A stretch of 39,643 nt of DNA from Deltaproteobacteria bacterium (lineage in GTDB: Bacteria > Myxococcota_A > Polyangia > DRWM01 > JAAZOP01), in NCBI GenBank assembly GCA_016930215.1, contig JAFGHH010000320.1:1-39643 (forward strand), read 5' to 3'. Under the pieces are notes generated by a model. It was not told where the DNA came from, did no database searches, and was given only the letters and a program-made list of their open reading frames with translations. The translations under genes were made by a program, and so were the position numbers. Each line of letters starts with the position of its first letter. The stretch's first letter is position 1. Below are positions 30,286 to 39,524 of the stretch, in pieces.

Positions 30286-31841
30286 TGCTCCGCCGTCTCG
30301 GGCCGCTGTTCCTGGTCGTTGCGTGGCTGCCCGCACGGAGCCCGGCGCAGCCGTCCGAGCCGTCCGAGCCGCCGGCCGGCCCCGCTCCGGAGATCGCCGG
30401 CCCCGCCGCCCAGGTGGCGCTCGAGGCGACCCGCGCCGCGGAGGACGAGGCGGCCGCCGCGGGCGGCACCGCGGCCGCGGAGACCGCGGAGGCCGTCGTG
30501 GGCCTGCTGCTCGACGACCTGCTGCGCCTGGCCGAGGAGCACCCGCTGGTCGGCGCCGCGCGCGCCGACGTCGATGCCGCCGAGGCGCGGCTCGACCAGG
30601 CCCACTGGGCGCCGTACTCCAACTGGTCGTTCCAGACGATGTTCACCTTCGTCCCGCCCGCCGGGGCGTGGGAGGACGAGGTTCGGGCGGCGGCCGGTCG
30701 CACGGTCGACAACCAGTGGGATCGGTCGATTCTCGACTGGGGCCCGTGGATCCGGCTGGGCGTGTCCGGCGGCATCCCGCTCTGGACGTTCGGCAAGATC
30801 ACCGGCGCCTGGGACGCGGCGGAGGCCGGCGTGCGCGCCGCCGACGTCGGCGTGCAGCGCGCGCGGGACGAGGTGTCCTGGCAGGTGCGTCGTGCGTACC
30901 TGACGCTGCTCCTGGCGCGCGACATCCTGTATCTGATCGAGGACGGCCGCGGTTACATCGACGACGCCCGCGAGGAGACGCAGAAGCGCATCGACTCCGG
31001 CGAGGGCGGCGGCTCCACCGTGGATCTGTACAAGATCGACGCGCTGGCCGCGGAGGTCGATGCCCGCGAGTTGCAGGCCCGGCGGCTCGAACGGCTGGCG
31101 CTGGCGGGGCTGGCGCTCTTGACCGGCGTCGAGGACGGCGCGGCGATCGCCGACGTGCCGCTGGCCCCGTTCGGCCTCGCCGCGGCCTCGCGCGCCGACT
31201 ACGTCGAGCTGGCCGGACGCGAGCGCACCGACCTGCGGATGCTCGAGGCCGGCATCGCCGCCCAGCGCGCGAAGGTCGAGATCGAGACCGCGCGCTACTA
31301 CCCCGATCTGTTGCTCACCGCCTCGGCCGGCTACGCCTACAGCAGCGTCACGGTCGACCAGCACAACCCGTGGGTCTCCGACCCGTTCAACACCTCGGGC
31401 GTCGGCGCCGCCCTGGTGCTCGACTACCCGCTCGACTTCGTCGCCGACCACGCCCGCGTCGAGGAGGCCGAGGCGACGCTCCGGCGGCTGGAGCAGCAGC
31501 GCGAGGCGCTGGGGCAGGCGGCGGAGGTCGAGGTCGTCGACGCCTTCGAGTCGCTCGAGGAGGCGCGCGGGCGGATGGGGGCGTACGACCGGGCCCGCGT
31601 GGCGGCCAAGCGCTGGCTGATCGCGATGCTGCAGGGGATGACGTTGGGGTTGCAGGAGGCCTCCGACATGACCGAGGCCCTGGTGTCGTTCTTCCAGAAC
31701 GAACTCCACTACCTGAACGCCGTGTACGACCTGGACCTGGCCTGGGCCCGCCTGGCGCTCGCGACCGGTTCCAACCTTCTGGAAGGTGCCGTTTTTTCGG
31801 ATTCCTGGGCCGCCGAGCCGACCGCGACCGGCTCCCCTTGA
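30285..31841 (+). CDS. TolC-family outer membrane protein
   Basis: Signal peptide, LAEEHPLVGAARADVDAAEARLDQAHWAPYSNW, WQVRRAYLTLLLARDI, KVEIETARYYPDLLLTASAGYAYS, coiled-coil repeats. Confidence 0.88.
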   Translation: MLRRLGPLFLVVAWLPARSPAQPSEPSEPPAGPAPEIAGPAAQVALEATRAAEDEAAAAGGTAAAETAEAVVGLLLDDLLRLAEEHPLVGAARADVDAAEARLDQAHWAPYSNWSFQTMFTFVPPAGAWEDEVRAAAGRTVDNQWDRSILDWGPWIRLGVSGGIPLWTFGKITGAWDAAEAGVRAADVGVQRARDEVSWQVRRAYLTLLLARDILYLIEDGRGYIDDAREETQKRIDSGEGGGSTVDLYKIDALAAEVDARELQARRLERLALAGLALLTGVEDGAAIADVPLAPFGLAAASRADYVELAGRERTDLRMLEAGIAAQRAKVEIETARYYPDLLLTASAGYAYSSVTVDQHNPWVSDPFNTSGVGAALVLDYPLDFVADHARVEEAEATLRRLEQQREALGQAAEVEVVDAFESLEEARGRMGAYDRARVAAKRWLIAMLQGMTLGLQEASDMTEALVSFFQNELHYLNAVYDLDLAWARLALATGSNLLEGAVFSDSWAAEPTATGSP

Positions 31842-31867
31842 CTTGTCCCCCCGAAACAGCCGATAAG
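31838..31867 (+). promoter_or_regulatory. candidate promoter of the ECF sigma operon
   Basis: TTGACT (31838-31843, overlapping the tolC-like stop), 18 bp, GATAAG (31862-31867). Confidence 0.35.
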
Positions 31868-31926
31868 GACACGCGTTTGAACGGCCGGGACGGCCGCGGC
31901 CACCAAGGGTTCGGGCGGAGGGCCCC

Positions 31927-32553
31927 GTGGACATTGCGGCGACGACAACCTGGCCCGGGGTGATTCTGGCATTGCCGGCGAACGACGACATCGTCGCGCG
32001 CAGCCAGGCGGGAGATGCGGAGGCGTTCCGGGAGTTGTACCGGACGCACCGTCCGCACGTGGCCCGGCTGATCCAGCGCATCCTCGGTCCGGACTCCGAG
32101 GTGGAGGACGTGATCCAGGAGGCGTTCATCCAGGTCCACCGTTCGCTGCCGTCGTTCCAGGGCACGTCGCTGCTGTCGACCTGGATCCACCGCGTGGCGG
32201 TCAACGTGGCGCTGCAGCACATCCGCCGGCGCAAGCGCCAACGCGCCGGCCCGGTGGTGATGACGGCGGAGCCGCCCGAGCCGTCGACGGGGGACGTCGT
32301 GCCGGAGGAGGACGTGCTCTGGCGCGACCGGATGCGCAAGCTCTACGCGGCGCTCGAGCAGGTCTCGCCGAAGAAGCGCGCCGTGTTCGTGCTGCACGAG
32401 ATCGAGGGGCTGAGCGCGGAGGAGATCGCGAAGGTGATGCGGGCGCCGCTGATCACGGTGCGCACGCGGCTGTTCTACGCGCGCAAGGCGCTGTACGCCG
32501 CGTTGGCCGTCGACCCGGCGTTCCGGGAGTTCCTCCCGGGAGGTGATCGATGA
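31927..32553 (+). CDS. ECF-type RNA polymerase sigma factor
   Basis: GDAEAFRELYRTHRPHVARLIQRILG...EVEDVIQEAFIQVHRSLPSFQG.SLLSTWIHRVAVNVALQHIRRRKR (sigma2) and LSAEEIAKVMRAPLITVRTRLFYARKAL (sigma4). Confidence 0.93.
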   Translation: MDIAATTTWPGVILALPANDDIVARSQAGDAEAFRELYRTHRPHVARLIQRILGPDSEVEDVIQEAFIQVHRSLPSFQGTSLLSTWIHRVAVNVALQHIRRRKRQRAGPVVMTAEPPEPSTGDVVPEEDVLWRDRMRKLYAALEQVSPKKRAVFVLHEIEGLSAEEIAKVMRAPLITVRTRLFYARKALYAALAVDPAFREFLPGGDR

Positions 32554-33848
32554 GCGCCCACGCACCCGACCTCAAGAAGCTGTTCGCGATGCTCGACGGA
32601 CGGCTGTCGCCCGCCGACCGGCTCGCGCTCCGCACGCACCTCGAGACGTGCAAGCCGTGCGCGGACAAGCTGGCGGAGCTCGAGCGCACGCGGGCGGCGC
32701 TGCGCGAGCTGGGGACGCGGATGCCCGCACCGCCCGCCCGGGCGCCCGACGCCGAGGCGAAGCTGATGCAGGCGGTCGAGCAGCGCGGTGCGCCGGGGCT
32801 GCGCGTCGCCTGGTGGTGGCTCCCGGCCACCGCCGGCGCCACTCTGCTCCTCGCACTGCTCGTGCTCCCGTCGCTGCGCTCCGCGCCGTCGGGCGAGGCG
32901 CCGGTGACTGCGCGGGTCGAGGGGACCGGGCCGGCCGTCGCCGGCGGCTCCGTCGCCACGGTGCTTGCCCTGCGCGGCCAGGTCGACGAAGGCCCGTCGC
33001 TCGAGCAGCTGCACGCCGGCCACGCCGGCGAGGAGCTGGCCCCGTCCGTCATCGTCCACACCGGCACCGACGGCGAGATCCGCCTGGCGCTCGCCGCCGG
33101 CGGCGAGGTGACCCTCGGGCCGTCCTCCTCGCTGGTGCTGCCGGACGAGGCCGATGGGATCGTGCGGCTCGAGTCGGGGACGCTCGAGGTCGCGGTCGTG
33201 CCGCGCACCGAGGACCGGCCGCCGTTCGGCGTCGAGACGCCGCTGGCGCGCATCGAGGCGATCGGCACGAAGTTCCGCGTGGTGCACGAGGACGAGTTCA
33301 CCTCGGTCGACGTCACCGAGGGCAAGGTGCGCTTCGTCTCGCTGCGCAGCGACGAGGAGCAGCTCGTGCTGGCCGGCGCCGCGGTCCACGCCGACGGCGA
33401 GGGGCGGCTGGCGGAGGGCCCGGGCGGGACGGCGACCCACGTCGCGGCCGGTCCGCCGCCGGACGAGACGCCCGAGGCCCCGGAGGAGCTTCCGGAGGCG
33501 GGCGGCGACGAGCCCCCGGGCGACATCGCCACCGAGCCGCCCGTGCAGGTCCGCCGCGCCAACGGCACGATCGACCAGGGCAAGGTCCGCGCCCGCGTCT
33601 CGCGCCAGCGCGGCGCGCTCCAGGCCTGCTACAGCGACTACGTGATGCGGATGTCGCCGCAGGCCGTCGAGGCGCGCGTGCGGTTCGTCGTGCTGGAGAA
33701 CGGCACGCTCGGCGAGATCGAGCCCAACCTCTCGGTCGAGGACCAGCCGCTGCGCGAGTGCATCGAGCGGGTGTTCCGGGCGATCGAGTTCCCGCGCCCG
33801 CAGGGCGGCCCGGCCCGCGTCTTCTACCCCGTCCGCTTCTCGTTGTAG
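32550..33848 (+). CDS. ZAS-type anti-sigma factor with TM, FecR-like and AgmX/PglI-like C-terminal domains
   Basis: ATGA overlap with the sigma gene; HLETCKPC (H-x3-C-x2-C); TM VAWWWLPATAGATLLLALLVLP; FecR-like VLALRGQVDEG...LESGTLEVAV...TPLARIEAIGTKFRVVHEDEFTSVDVTEGKVRF; C-terminal GTIDQGKVRARVSRQRGALQACYSDYV...VRFVVLENGTLGEIE...LRECIERVFRAIEFPRP. Confidence 0.87.
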   Translation: MSAHAPDLKKLFAMLDGRLSPADRLALRTHLETCKPCADKLAELERTRAALRELGTRMPAPPARAPDAEAKLMQAVEQRGAPGLRVAWWWLPATAGATLLLALLVLPSLRSAPSGEAPVTARVEGTGPAVAGGSVATVLALRGQVDEGPSLEQLHAGHAGEELAPSVIVHTGTDGEIRLALAAGGEVTLGPSSSLVLPDEADGIVRLESGTLEVAVVPRTEDRPPFGVETPLARIEAIGTKFRVVHEDEFTSVDVTEGKVRFVSLRSDEEQLVLAGAAVHADGEGRLAEGPGGTATHVAAGPPPDETPEAPEELPEAGGDEPPGDIATEPPVQVRRANGTIDQGKVRARVSRQRGALQACYSDYVMRMSPQAVEARVRFVVLENGTLGEIEPNLSVEDQPLRECIERVFRAIEFPRPQGGPARVFYPVRFSL

Positions 33849-33898
33849 AAGTCGGCACCTTCCCGATCTATGCTCCGGTCCGCGAAAGGAGCCGGACG

Positions 33899-35722
33899 AT
33901 GCCGGTGCTCTCCTGGGCCGAGGCCCCCGACCGTCCCAAGCGCTACGCGATCTACAAGAAGCTGACCACGCTCGGGGCCGCTCCGGACAACGACGTGGTG
34001 CTCGAGGGCGCCGGGGTGGTGCCGTACCACGCGGTGGTGCTGTTCGACGGCCGGGACTTCGTGCTGCGCGAGGCGAGCCGTGAGGGGGAGATCGAGCAGA
34101 ACGCGCGCAAGCGCCGCCAGTTCCGCCTGCGCCACGGCGACCACGTCGGCCTCGGGTCCGTGGTGGTCGACTTCAGCGCCTACGACGAGTACGCCGGACA
34201 GAGCGCGCCGGGCACCAGTTCCTCCGAGGAGCAGCTGATCCAAGGGCTGACGCGGCTGCACGACTTCTCCAAGGCCCTGATGGGCAAGGGCGGCATCGAG
34301 GACCTGCTCCCCGCGCTGCTCGACTCCGTCGTCGCCCTGACCCAGGCCGACAAGGGCTTCCTGTTGATGTTCGACGACGGCAAGCCGACGGTCCGCGCCT
34401 CGCGCAACCTCGCCCCCGAGGTGCAGACCAACGCCGAGCAGGACCCCGGCAAGCTCGTCTCCGACTCGATCCTCAAGCAGGTCCTCGAGCGTCGCGAGCC
34501 GGTGCTGGTGGCGGACGCGCTGCACGACGCGGCGTTCTCCACGGCGCAGAGCGTGATCGAGCTCAAGCTCTGCTCCGTGATGTGCGTCCCGCTGCTCGAG
34601 GAAGGCCACCTGCTCGGCGTGCTGTACCTCGGCAACGACCGCATCGCCAACCTGTTCGACGAGAACCACCTGCGGATCCTGACCGTCTTCGCCGGCCAGG
34701 CCTCGCTGATCCTGCAGAAGGCCCGGCTGCTCGACCGCTTCCGCCAGGACCGCGACAAGTACAAGGCGCAGGCCGAGGACCAGCGCTTCGGCGACCTGAT
34801 CGGCGCCAGCCCCGCGATGCTCGACGTCTTCGCCCGCGTCCGCAAGGTCGCCCCCACCGACGTCTCGGTGCTGATCACCGGCGAGACCGGTACCGGCAAG
34901 GAGCTGATCGCCCGCGAGATCCACCGCCGCTCCAACCGCGCCAAGGGGCCGTTCATCGCCATCAACTGCGGCGCGATCCCCGAGTCGCTGATGGAGTCCG
35001 AGCTGTTCGGCCACGTCCGCGGCGCCTTCACCGGCGCCGTGGCCACCGCGGTCGGCAAATTCCAGGCCGCCAACGCCGGCACGATCTTCCTCGACGAGGT
35101 CGGCGAGCTGCCGCTCTCGCTCCAGGTCAAGCTCCTGCGCGTGCTCCAGGACCGCGTGGTGGTCAAGGTCGGCGACACCAAGCCCGAGCGGATCGACGTC
35201 CGCGTGCTCGCCGCCACCAACAAGACCCTCGAGGACGAGGTCCGCGGCCAGCGCTTCCGCGAGGACCTCTACTACCGCCTCAACGTCGTCGCCGTCGCGC
35301 TCCCGCCGGTGCGCGAGCGCGGCGAGGACCTGGTCACGCTGGCCAACTACTTCGTCCGCAAGTACCGCGAGGAGTTCAACAGCCCGGTGACCGGCTTCTC
35401 GCCCGAGGCGCTGGCGGCGATCCGGCGTTTCGAGTGGCCCGGCAACGTGCGGCAGATCGAGAACCGGATCAAGAAGGCGATGGTGCTCTGCGACGGCACC
35501 CTGCTCGGTCCCCAGGACCTCGACCTCGCCCCCGAGGACCTCGCGCCGATCCTCCCACTGGCCCAGGCCAAGGAGGAGTTCCAGCGCAAGTACGTGCTCG
35601 AGGTGCTCGAGCGCAACGGCGGGAACCGCACCAAGACCGCCAAGGACCTCGGCGTCGACCCGCGCACCATCTTCCGCTACCTCGAGAAGGAAGACGACGA
35701 GGAGCGCAGCGGGCAGGCCTGA
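33899..35722 (+). CDS. FHA-GAF-AAA+ sigma54-dependent transcriptional activator with Fis-type HTH
   Basis: AAAGGAG SD; GAF region (FSKALMGKGGIEDLLPALLDSVVALTQADKGFLLMF); Walker A GETGTGKE; GAFTGA loop; TIFLDEVGELPLSLQ; C-terminal NGGNRTKTAKDLGVDPRTIFRYLEK. Confidence 0.94.
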   Translation: MPVLSWAEAPDRPKRYAIYKKLTTLGAAPDNDVVLEGAGVVPYHAVVLFDGRDFVLREASREGEIEQNARKRRQFRLRHGDHVGLGSVVVDFSAYDEYAGQSAPGTSSSEEQLIQGLTRLHDFSKALMGKGGIEDLLPALLDSVVALTQADKGFLLMFDDGKPTVRASRNLAPEVQTNAEQDPGKLVSDSILKQVLERREPVLVADALHDAAFSTAQSVIELKLCSVMCVPLLEEGHLLGVLYLGNDRIANLFDENHLRILTVFAGQASLILQKARLLDRFRQDRDKYKAQAEDQRFGDLIGASPAMLDVFARVRKVAPTDVSVLITGETGTGKELIAREIHRRSNRAKGPFIAINCGAIPESLMESELFGHVRGAFTGAVATAVGKFQAANAGTIFLDEVGELPLSLQVKLLRVLQDRVVVKVGDTKPERIDVRVLAATNKTLEDEVRGQRFREDLYYRLNVVAVALPPVRERGEDLVTLANYFVRKYREEFNSPVTGFSPEALAAIRRFEWPGNVRQIENRIKKAMVLCDGTLLGPQDLDLAPEDLAPILPLAQAKEEFQRKYVLEVLERNGGNRTKTAKDLGVDPRTIFRYLEKEDDEERSGQA

Positions 35723-35903
35723 TTCCTCCGCGGCCAGATCGTGGACCTGGTCGTGCTCGCGCTCGACTTCCCCGGCTTCCCTCCCATCTGGCGGGCGGTC
35801 GCCGGTCGAGGTAGGATGCCGCTGCGGAGGCGACGGGGTCCAAGTGCGGGAGGAGCGGGCCGGCGGAGCAGCGGGGCAGGGGTTGCCGGACGGCCTTGCG
35901 TCC

Positions 35904-36599
35904 ATGACACGCGTGTCGGTCTTTCGTGAAGGGACCCCCTCCCGGGTCGTCGCCGGATCGAGTCATTTCCGATGGTTGCGCAATCGCCGGGTGCTGGCGT
36001 GCGCCTTGCTTCTGTCGTCCCTGGCGGCCGGGGGGGCCGCGGTGGGAGCAGGATGCCTGGTGACCGACCCCGTACCCTACGAGCCCGCGGAGAACATCCC
36101 GCCGATCATCCTGCCGGGCGTGACCCCGGACCCGAATCGACTGCACATCATCCCCAACACCGCGGAGCAGCGAGTCACGGAGATCTCGCTGTCGGTGCCG
36201 GTGCTCGAGTACAACCTGGACGACACGTTGTACTTCAAGCTGCTGTGGGACAACTGCGAGGACGCGGGTGGACTGCGGGACACGTCGATCAGCAGCCCGC
36301 CACCGGCCATCCGCTCGCGCACGCGGACCTTCACCTACGTGTTGAACCTGAGCAGCACGCCGCTGGCGACCTCGGGGACGGAGTCGCCCCCGAAATGCGC
36401 GCGCCTGGTGCTGGCGGTGTCGGACCGCGGCTGGAGTTCCGACACGCCGCCGTACTGCAATCCGCCCAAGGACGCGGACGGGGACGATCTGACCGTCGTG
36501 TCGATCGCCCAGTGGTGGTTCCTGGTGGACAACGGCACCACCGCCGACGGGCCGGGAGTGAAGACATGCGGCGACTGGACCACCGCGCTGCCCGACTAG
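35904..36599 (+). CDS. hypothetical lipoprotein
   Basis: LACALLLSSLAAGGAAVGAGCLVTDPVPYEPAENIPPIILPG (lipobox-like VGAGC); exact start uncertain. Confidence 0.7.
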   Translation: MTRVSVFREGTPSRVVAGSSHFRWLRNRRVLACALLLSSLAAGGAAVGAGCLVTDPVPYEPAENIPPIILPGVTPDPNRLHIIPNTAEQRVTEISLSVPVLEYNLDDTLYFKLLWDNCEDAGGLRDTSISSPPPAIRSRTRTFTYVLNLSSTPLATSGTESPPKCARLVLAVSDRGWSSDTPPYCNPPKDADGDDLTVVSIAQWWFLVDNGTTADGPGVKTCGDWTTALPD

Positions 36600-38395
36600 C
36601 GGTGCTGGTGTCCGCCCTGGCCGTGTCCGCGGGCTGCGGGCTGATGGCCATGGACTTCGGGGGCCACACCGACAACCGGTGTTCGGGTGCCGACGATTGC
36701 GCCTCGAACTCCACCTGCAACGAGTCGCTCGGCATCTGCGTGGCGCGGAACCGACCCGACGTCGGAGTGTTCCTGCGCTTCGCGTACCCGTCGGCCACGG
36801 GGGTGACGGTCCGCGAGTTCCAGTCCCAACCGCTCGGGACCGCCGGCGACCTGCACATCGTGCTGCCTCAGCCCGTCACCGTCGATGGATGGGTGCGCGG
36901 CGGCGACCCGCTCACGGCCCTCGAGGCCAGCATCGTCCTGCTTCGTCCGTCGCCGATTCCCGGCGGTTCGTCCGAGCAGGCGGGCACCAATGCCGACCGC
37001 GACCCGTCGTTCGACGACTGGGTCACGGGTCGGACCTTCTCGCTGGCCGTGCCGCAGTCCCAGACCGGCCGTGAACCCTACACCGCCGTCATCGAGCCGC
37101 TCGGCGACGACGCCGCGGCGTTCCCGCCGCTCACGGTCGTGGGCCTTACCTTCGACGGAAGCGGCGTCCACCGGCTCGAGGTGACCCTGCCGTCGGGCGC
37201 CGAGGTCCGCCGGATTGCCGGCCTGGTCGTCCGCAGCGACGGCTCGCCGATCCCCAACCTCTCCGTGCGGGCCGAGGACCCGGAAACCGGCCGGCGCATC
37301 TCGACCATCGACCTCTCCGCGCCGATCGTGACGCTCGCGGGCGGTGACCCGGAGGACCCCGCACCCACCGGCAGCTTCGAGCTGCTGCTGCCCGTGACCG
37401 TCGAGCGGTTCCGCCTCGTCGTTTCCCCGACCGTCGACGAGCCGATCTTCCCGACGCTGACGATCGACGGGCTGGAGTGCGCCGCGTTGGACGCCGATGG
37501 CGATACCGCCGTCGAGTTCGACGGGATCGAGCAGCCGGCGATCGCCTACCCGGCGATCGGCCTGCCGGTGCGCCTCGAGGGCACCGTCGAGGCGCTCGAA
37601 GTCGGCTCCTCGCTGCCGTCGCCCGTCGGGGGCGCCACCTTGCGCTTCGTGCGCGAGCTCGCCACCGGCCGTCCGGACGTCGCGGCGGTCTTCGAGCAGG
37701 TCGCCGTGACCGACGACACGGGGAAGATCGTGGCGTCCGGCGACGGCCTCGACGACACGCTCGGTGTTCCGCTGCTCGAGGGCGACTACGAGGTGACCGT
37801 CACGCCGCCGGACCGGTTGCGGCTGGCGGGGCTCTACGAGTCGTTCCTGCGCGTCGCACCCGCTTCGCCCACCGGCGAGCGCGTCCAGCGCGGCCAGGTG
37901 TTCCAGCTCGGGCCGCGCGCCGAGCTGCGCGGCGTCGTCACCGACCCGCTCGCCCGCCCCGCCGCCTCGCTGCTCGTCGAGACCCAGTTGGTGGCCCCGT
38001 CCGGCGACATCCAGGGCGCCGATCCCACCGACCTCAACCGCGTGGTCAGCGGCGAGACCTGGTTCGACGGCGCGTTCGACCTCCACGTCGAGCCCGGCGC
38101 GCATCTGCTGGTGCTCCGTCCCGACGCCGTCACGTACTTCCCCTGGCGCCTGCTGCCCGACGTCGTCGCCCCGGACGGCCCGGTCGATGTCGAGCTCGAG
38201 GCCCCGGTCGTCCTCACCGGCATCGTCGAGATCCCCGGTTCCTCCGGCGTGGGCGAGCCCGCCGTCGGCGTGACCGTCGACGCGCTGGTCCCCACCACGG
38301 CCGCCGGCGGGTCGGTCGTCCACGTCGGCCGCGCCACCAGCGACGCCGACGGCCGCTTCCATCTCCTGCTCTCCCCGTCGCTCGACGTCCTGTAG
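36566..38395 (+). CDS. lipoprotein with Cys-rich N-terminus and carboxypeptidase-regulatory-like beta-sandwich repeats
   Basis: LAVLVSALAVSAGCGLM lipobox; CSGADDCASNSTCNESLGICV; repeated IAGLVVRSDGSPIPNLSV / LRGVVTDPLARPAASLLV / LTGIVEIPGSSGVGEPAVGVTV...GRATSDADGRFHL. Overlaps the previous gene by 34 bp. Confidence 0.8.
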   Translation: MRRLDHRAARLAVLVSALAVSAGCGLMAMDFGGHTDNRCSGADDCASNSTCNESLGICVARNRPDVGVFLRFAYPSATGVTVREFQSQPLGTAGDLHIVLPQPVTVDGWVRGGDPLTALEASIVLLRPSPIPGGSSEQAGTNADRDPSFDDWVTGRTFSLAVPQSQTGREPYTAVIEPLGDDAAAFPPLTVVGLTFDGSGVHRLEVTLPSGAEVRRIAGLVVRSDGSPIPNLSVRAEDPETGRRISTIDLSAPIVTLAGGDPEDPAPTGSFELLLPVTVERFRLVVSPTVDEPIFPTLTIDGLECAALDADGDTAVEFDGIEQPAIAYPAIGLPVRLEGTVEALEVGSSLPSPVGGATLRFVRELATGRPDVAAVFEQVAVTDDTGKIVASGDGLDDTLGVPLLEGDYEVTVTPPDRLRLAGLYESFLRVAPASPTGERVQRGQVFQLGPRAELRGVVTDPLARPAASLLVETQLVAPSGDIQGADPTDLNRVVSGETWFDGAFDLHVEPGAHLLVLRPDAVTYFPWRLLPDVVAPDGPVDVELEAPVVLTGIVEIPGSSGVGEPAVGVTVDALVPTTAAGGSVVHVGRATSDADGRFHLLLSPSLDVL

Positions 38396-38451
38396 GCCGC
38401 GCGTCTCGACGGGCTACCCTTCGACCGGCGCGGCCGATACACTCGCCGCCG

Positions 38452-39423
38452 ATGCCGCCGCGCTCGCTGCTCGCCCGCGCCTGGCTGCCGGTCGCCATCG
38501 TCCTGGCGGCCGCGGCGGGATTGGTCTGGCCCGACCCGGGACGATGGATGGCCGACGCCCGCGCCTCGACCTGGCTCGTCCCGGTGGTGATGCTGCTGGT
38601 CTCGCTGCGCGTCCCCGGCCGGCAGCTGGTCGAGGCGGTTCGCCATCCGCTCGCGCTGCTCGCCGGTCTGGTCCTCACGTTCGGCCTCTTCCCCCCGGTC
38701 GCGCTCGGCTGGCAGGCGTTGATCGGCCCGCCGGGCGACGAGGCCCGTACGGCGCTCGTGATCCTCGCCGCCCAGCCCAGCACGCTGGCGACCGCCGCCG
38801 TCCTGACGCAGCTCGCCGGCGGGAACGCCGCCCTGGCCGTGGTCTGCACCGTCACGAGCCAGCTCGTATCGATCGTCGCCACCCCCTGGATCCTGGCGCT
38901 CTACGTCGGCCGAGCCGTCCCCGTCGATGCCTGGGCCCTGACCCTCGACCTGCTCCGCGCCGTCCTGGTCCCCGTGCTGCTCGGCCAGCTTCTGCGCCCG
39001 CTGGTGGCGCGGTGGGCCGAGCGGTGGTCGGGGGTGTTGTCGGTGGGTGCCGAGCTGATCGTCGTTTCGTTCGTGCTGATGGGCTTTGCCGCCGCCGGGG
39101 CCGAGCTGATCTCCACGCCGCTGGCGGCGGGCCTCGTGCTGGCGACCGTGGTCGCCGTTCATGCCACGATGCTCGTGGGTTCCACCCTCGTCGGCTTGCT
39201 CCTGCGCCTCGACGGTCCCGGCCGCATCGGCTTCACCCTCGTCGCGTCCCAGAAGACGGTGGCCGCAGGCATCCTCGTCTGGCAGGCCGGCTTTCCGGGC
39301 AACCCGCTGGGGCCGATCTACGTCGTCCTGCATCACCTGCTCCAGACCGTCGTCGATGCGCTCCTCGCCCCTCTCATGCCCCGGATACGGCTTGGAAAAC
39401 GCCGTTTGTTTCCCTTGACCTGA
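38452..39423 (+). CDS. SBF/BASS-like (bile acid:sodium symporter family) membrane protein
   Basis: 10-TM-like hydrophobic pattern; LTFGLFPPVALGWQ, AAQPSTLATAAVLTQLAGGNAALAVVCTVTSQL, FTLVASQKTVAAGILVWQAGFPGNPLGPIYVVLHHLLQTVVDALLA. Confidence 0.83.
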   Translation: MPPRSLLARAWLPVAIVLAAAAGLVWPDPGRWMADARASTWLVPVVMLLVSLRVPGRQLVEAVRHPLALLAGLVLTFGLFPPVALGWQALIGPPGDEARTALVILAAQPSTLATAAVLTQLAGGNAALAVVCTVTSQLVSIVATPWILALYVGRAVPVDAWALTLDLLRAVLVPVLLGQLLRPLVARWAERWSGVLSVGAELIVVSFVLMGFAAAGAELISTPLAAGLVLATVVAVHATMLVGSTLVGLLLRLDGPGRIGFTLVASQKTVAAGILVWQAGFPGNPLGPIYVVLHHLLQTVVDALLAPLMPRIRLGKRRLFPLT

Positions 39424-39443
39424 CGGATCGATCCGACTATAAG
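39415..39443 (+). promoter_or_regulatory. sigma70-type promoter
   Basis: TTGACC (39415-39420), 17-bp spacer, TATAAG (39438-39443); overlaps the upstream stop codon. Confidence 0.65.
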
Positions 39444-39524
39444 CCGACCCTCCGGTGCCCAGGGGGACTCGGGCGGAGTCCGCCCGATGCGGGTCCCCGG
39501 ACGTATCCCGAAGGGAGTGTCCCG

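Noticed and set aside
31774-31797. Hairpin ACCTT-CTGG-AAGGT followed by T6, resembling an intrinsic terminator
   Set aside because: Stem is only 5 bp and it lies inside the TolC-like coding sequence before its stop; likely chance.
28833-32339. 1168-aa and other long minus-strand ORFs opposite the lipoprotein/TolC/sigma genes
   Set aside because: Low-complexity Arg/Ser/Ala translations spanning several good plus-strand genes; high-GC artefact.
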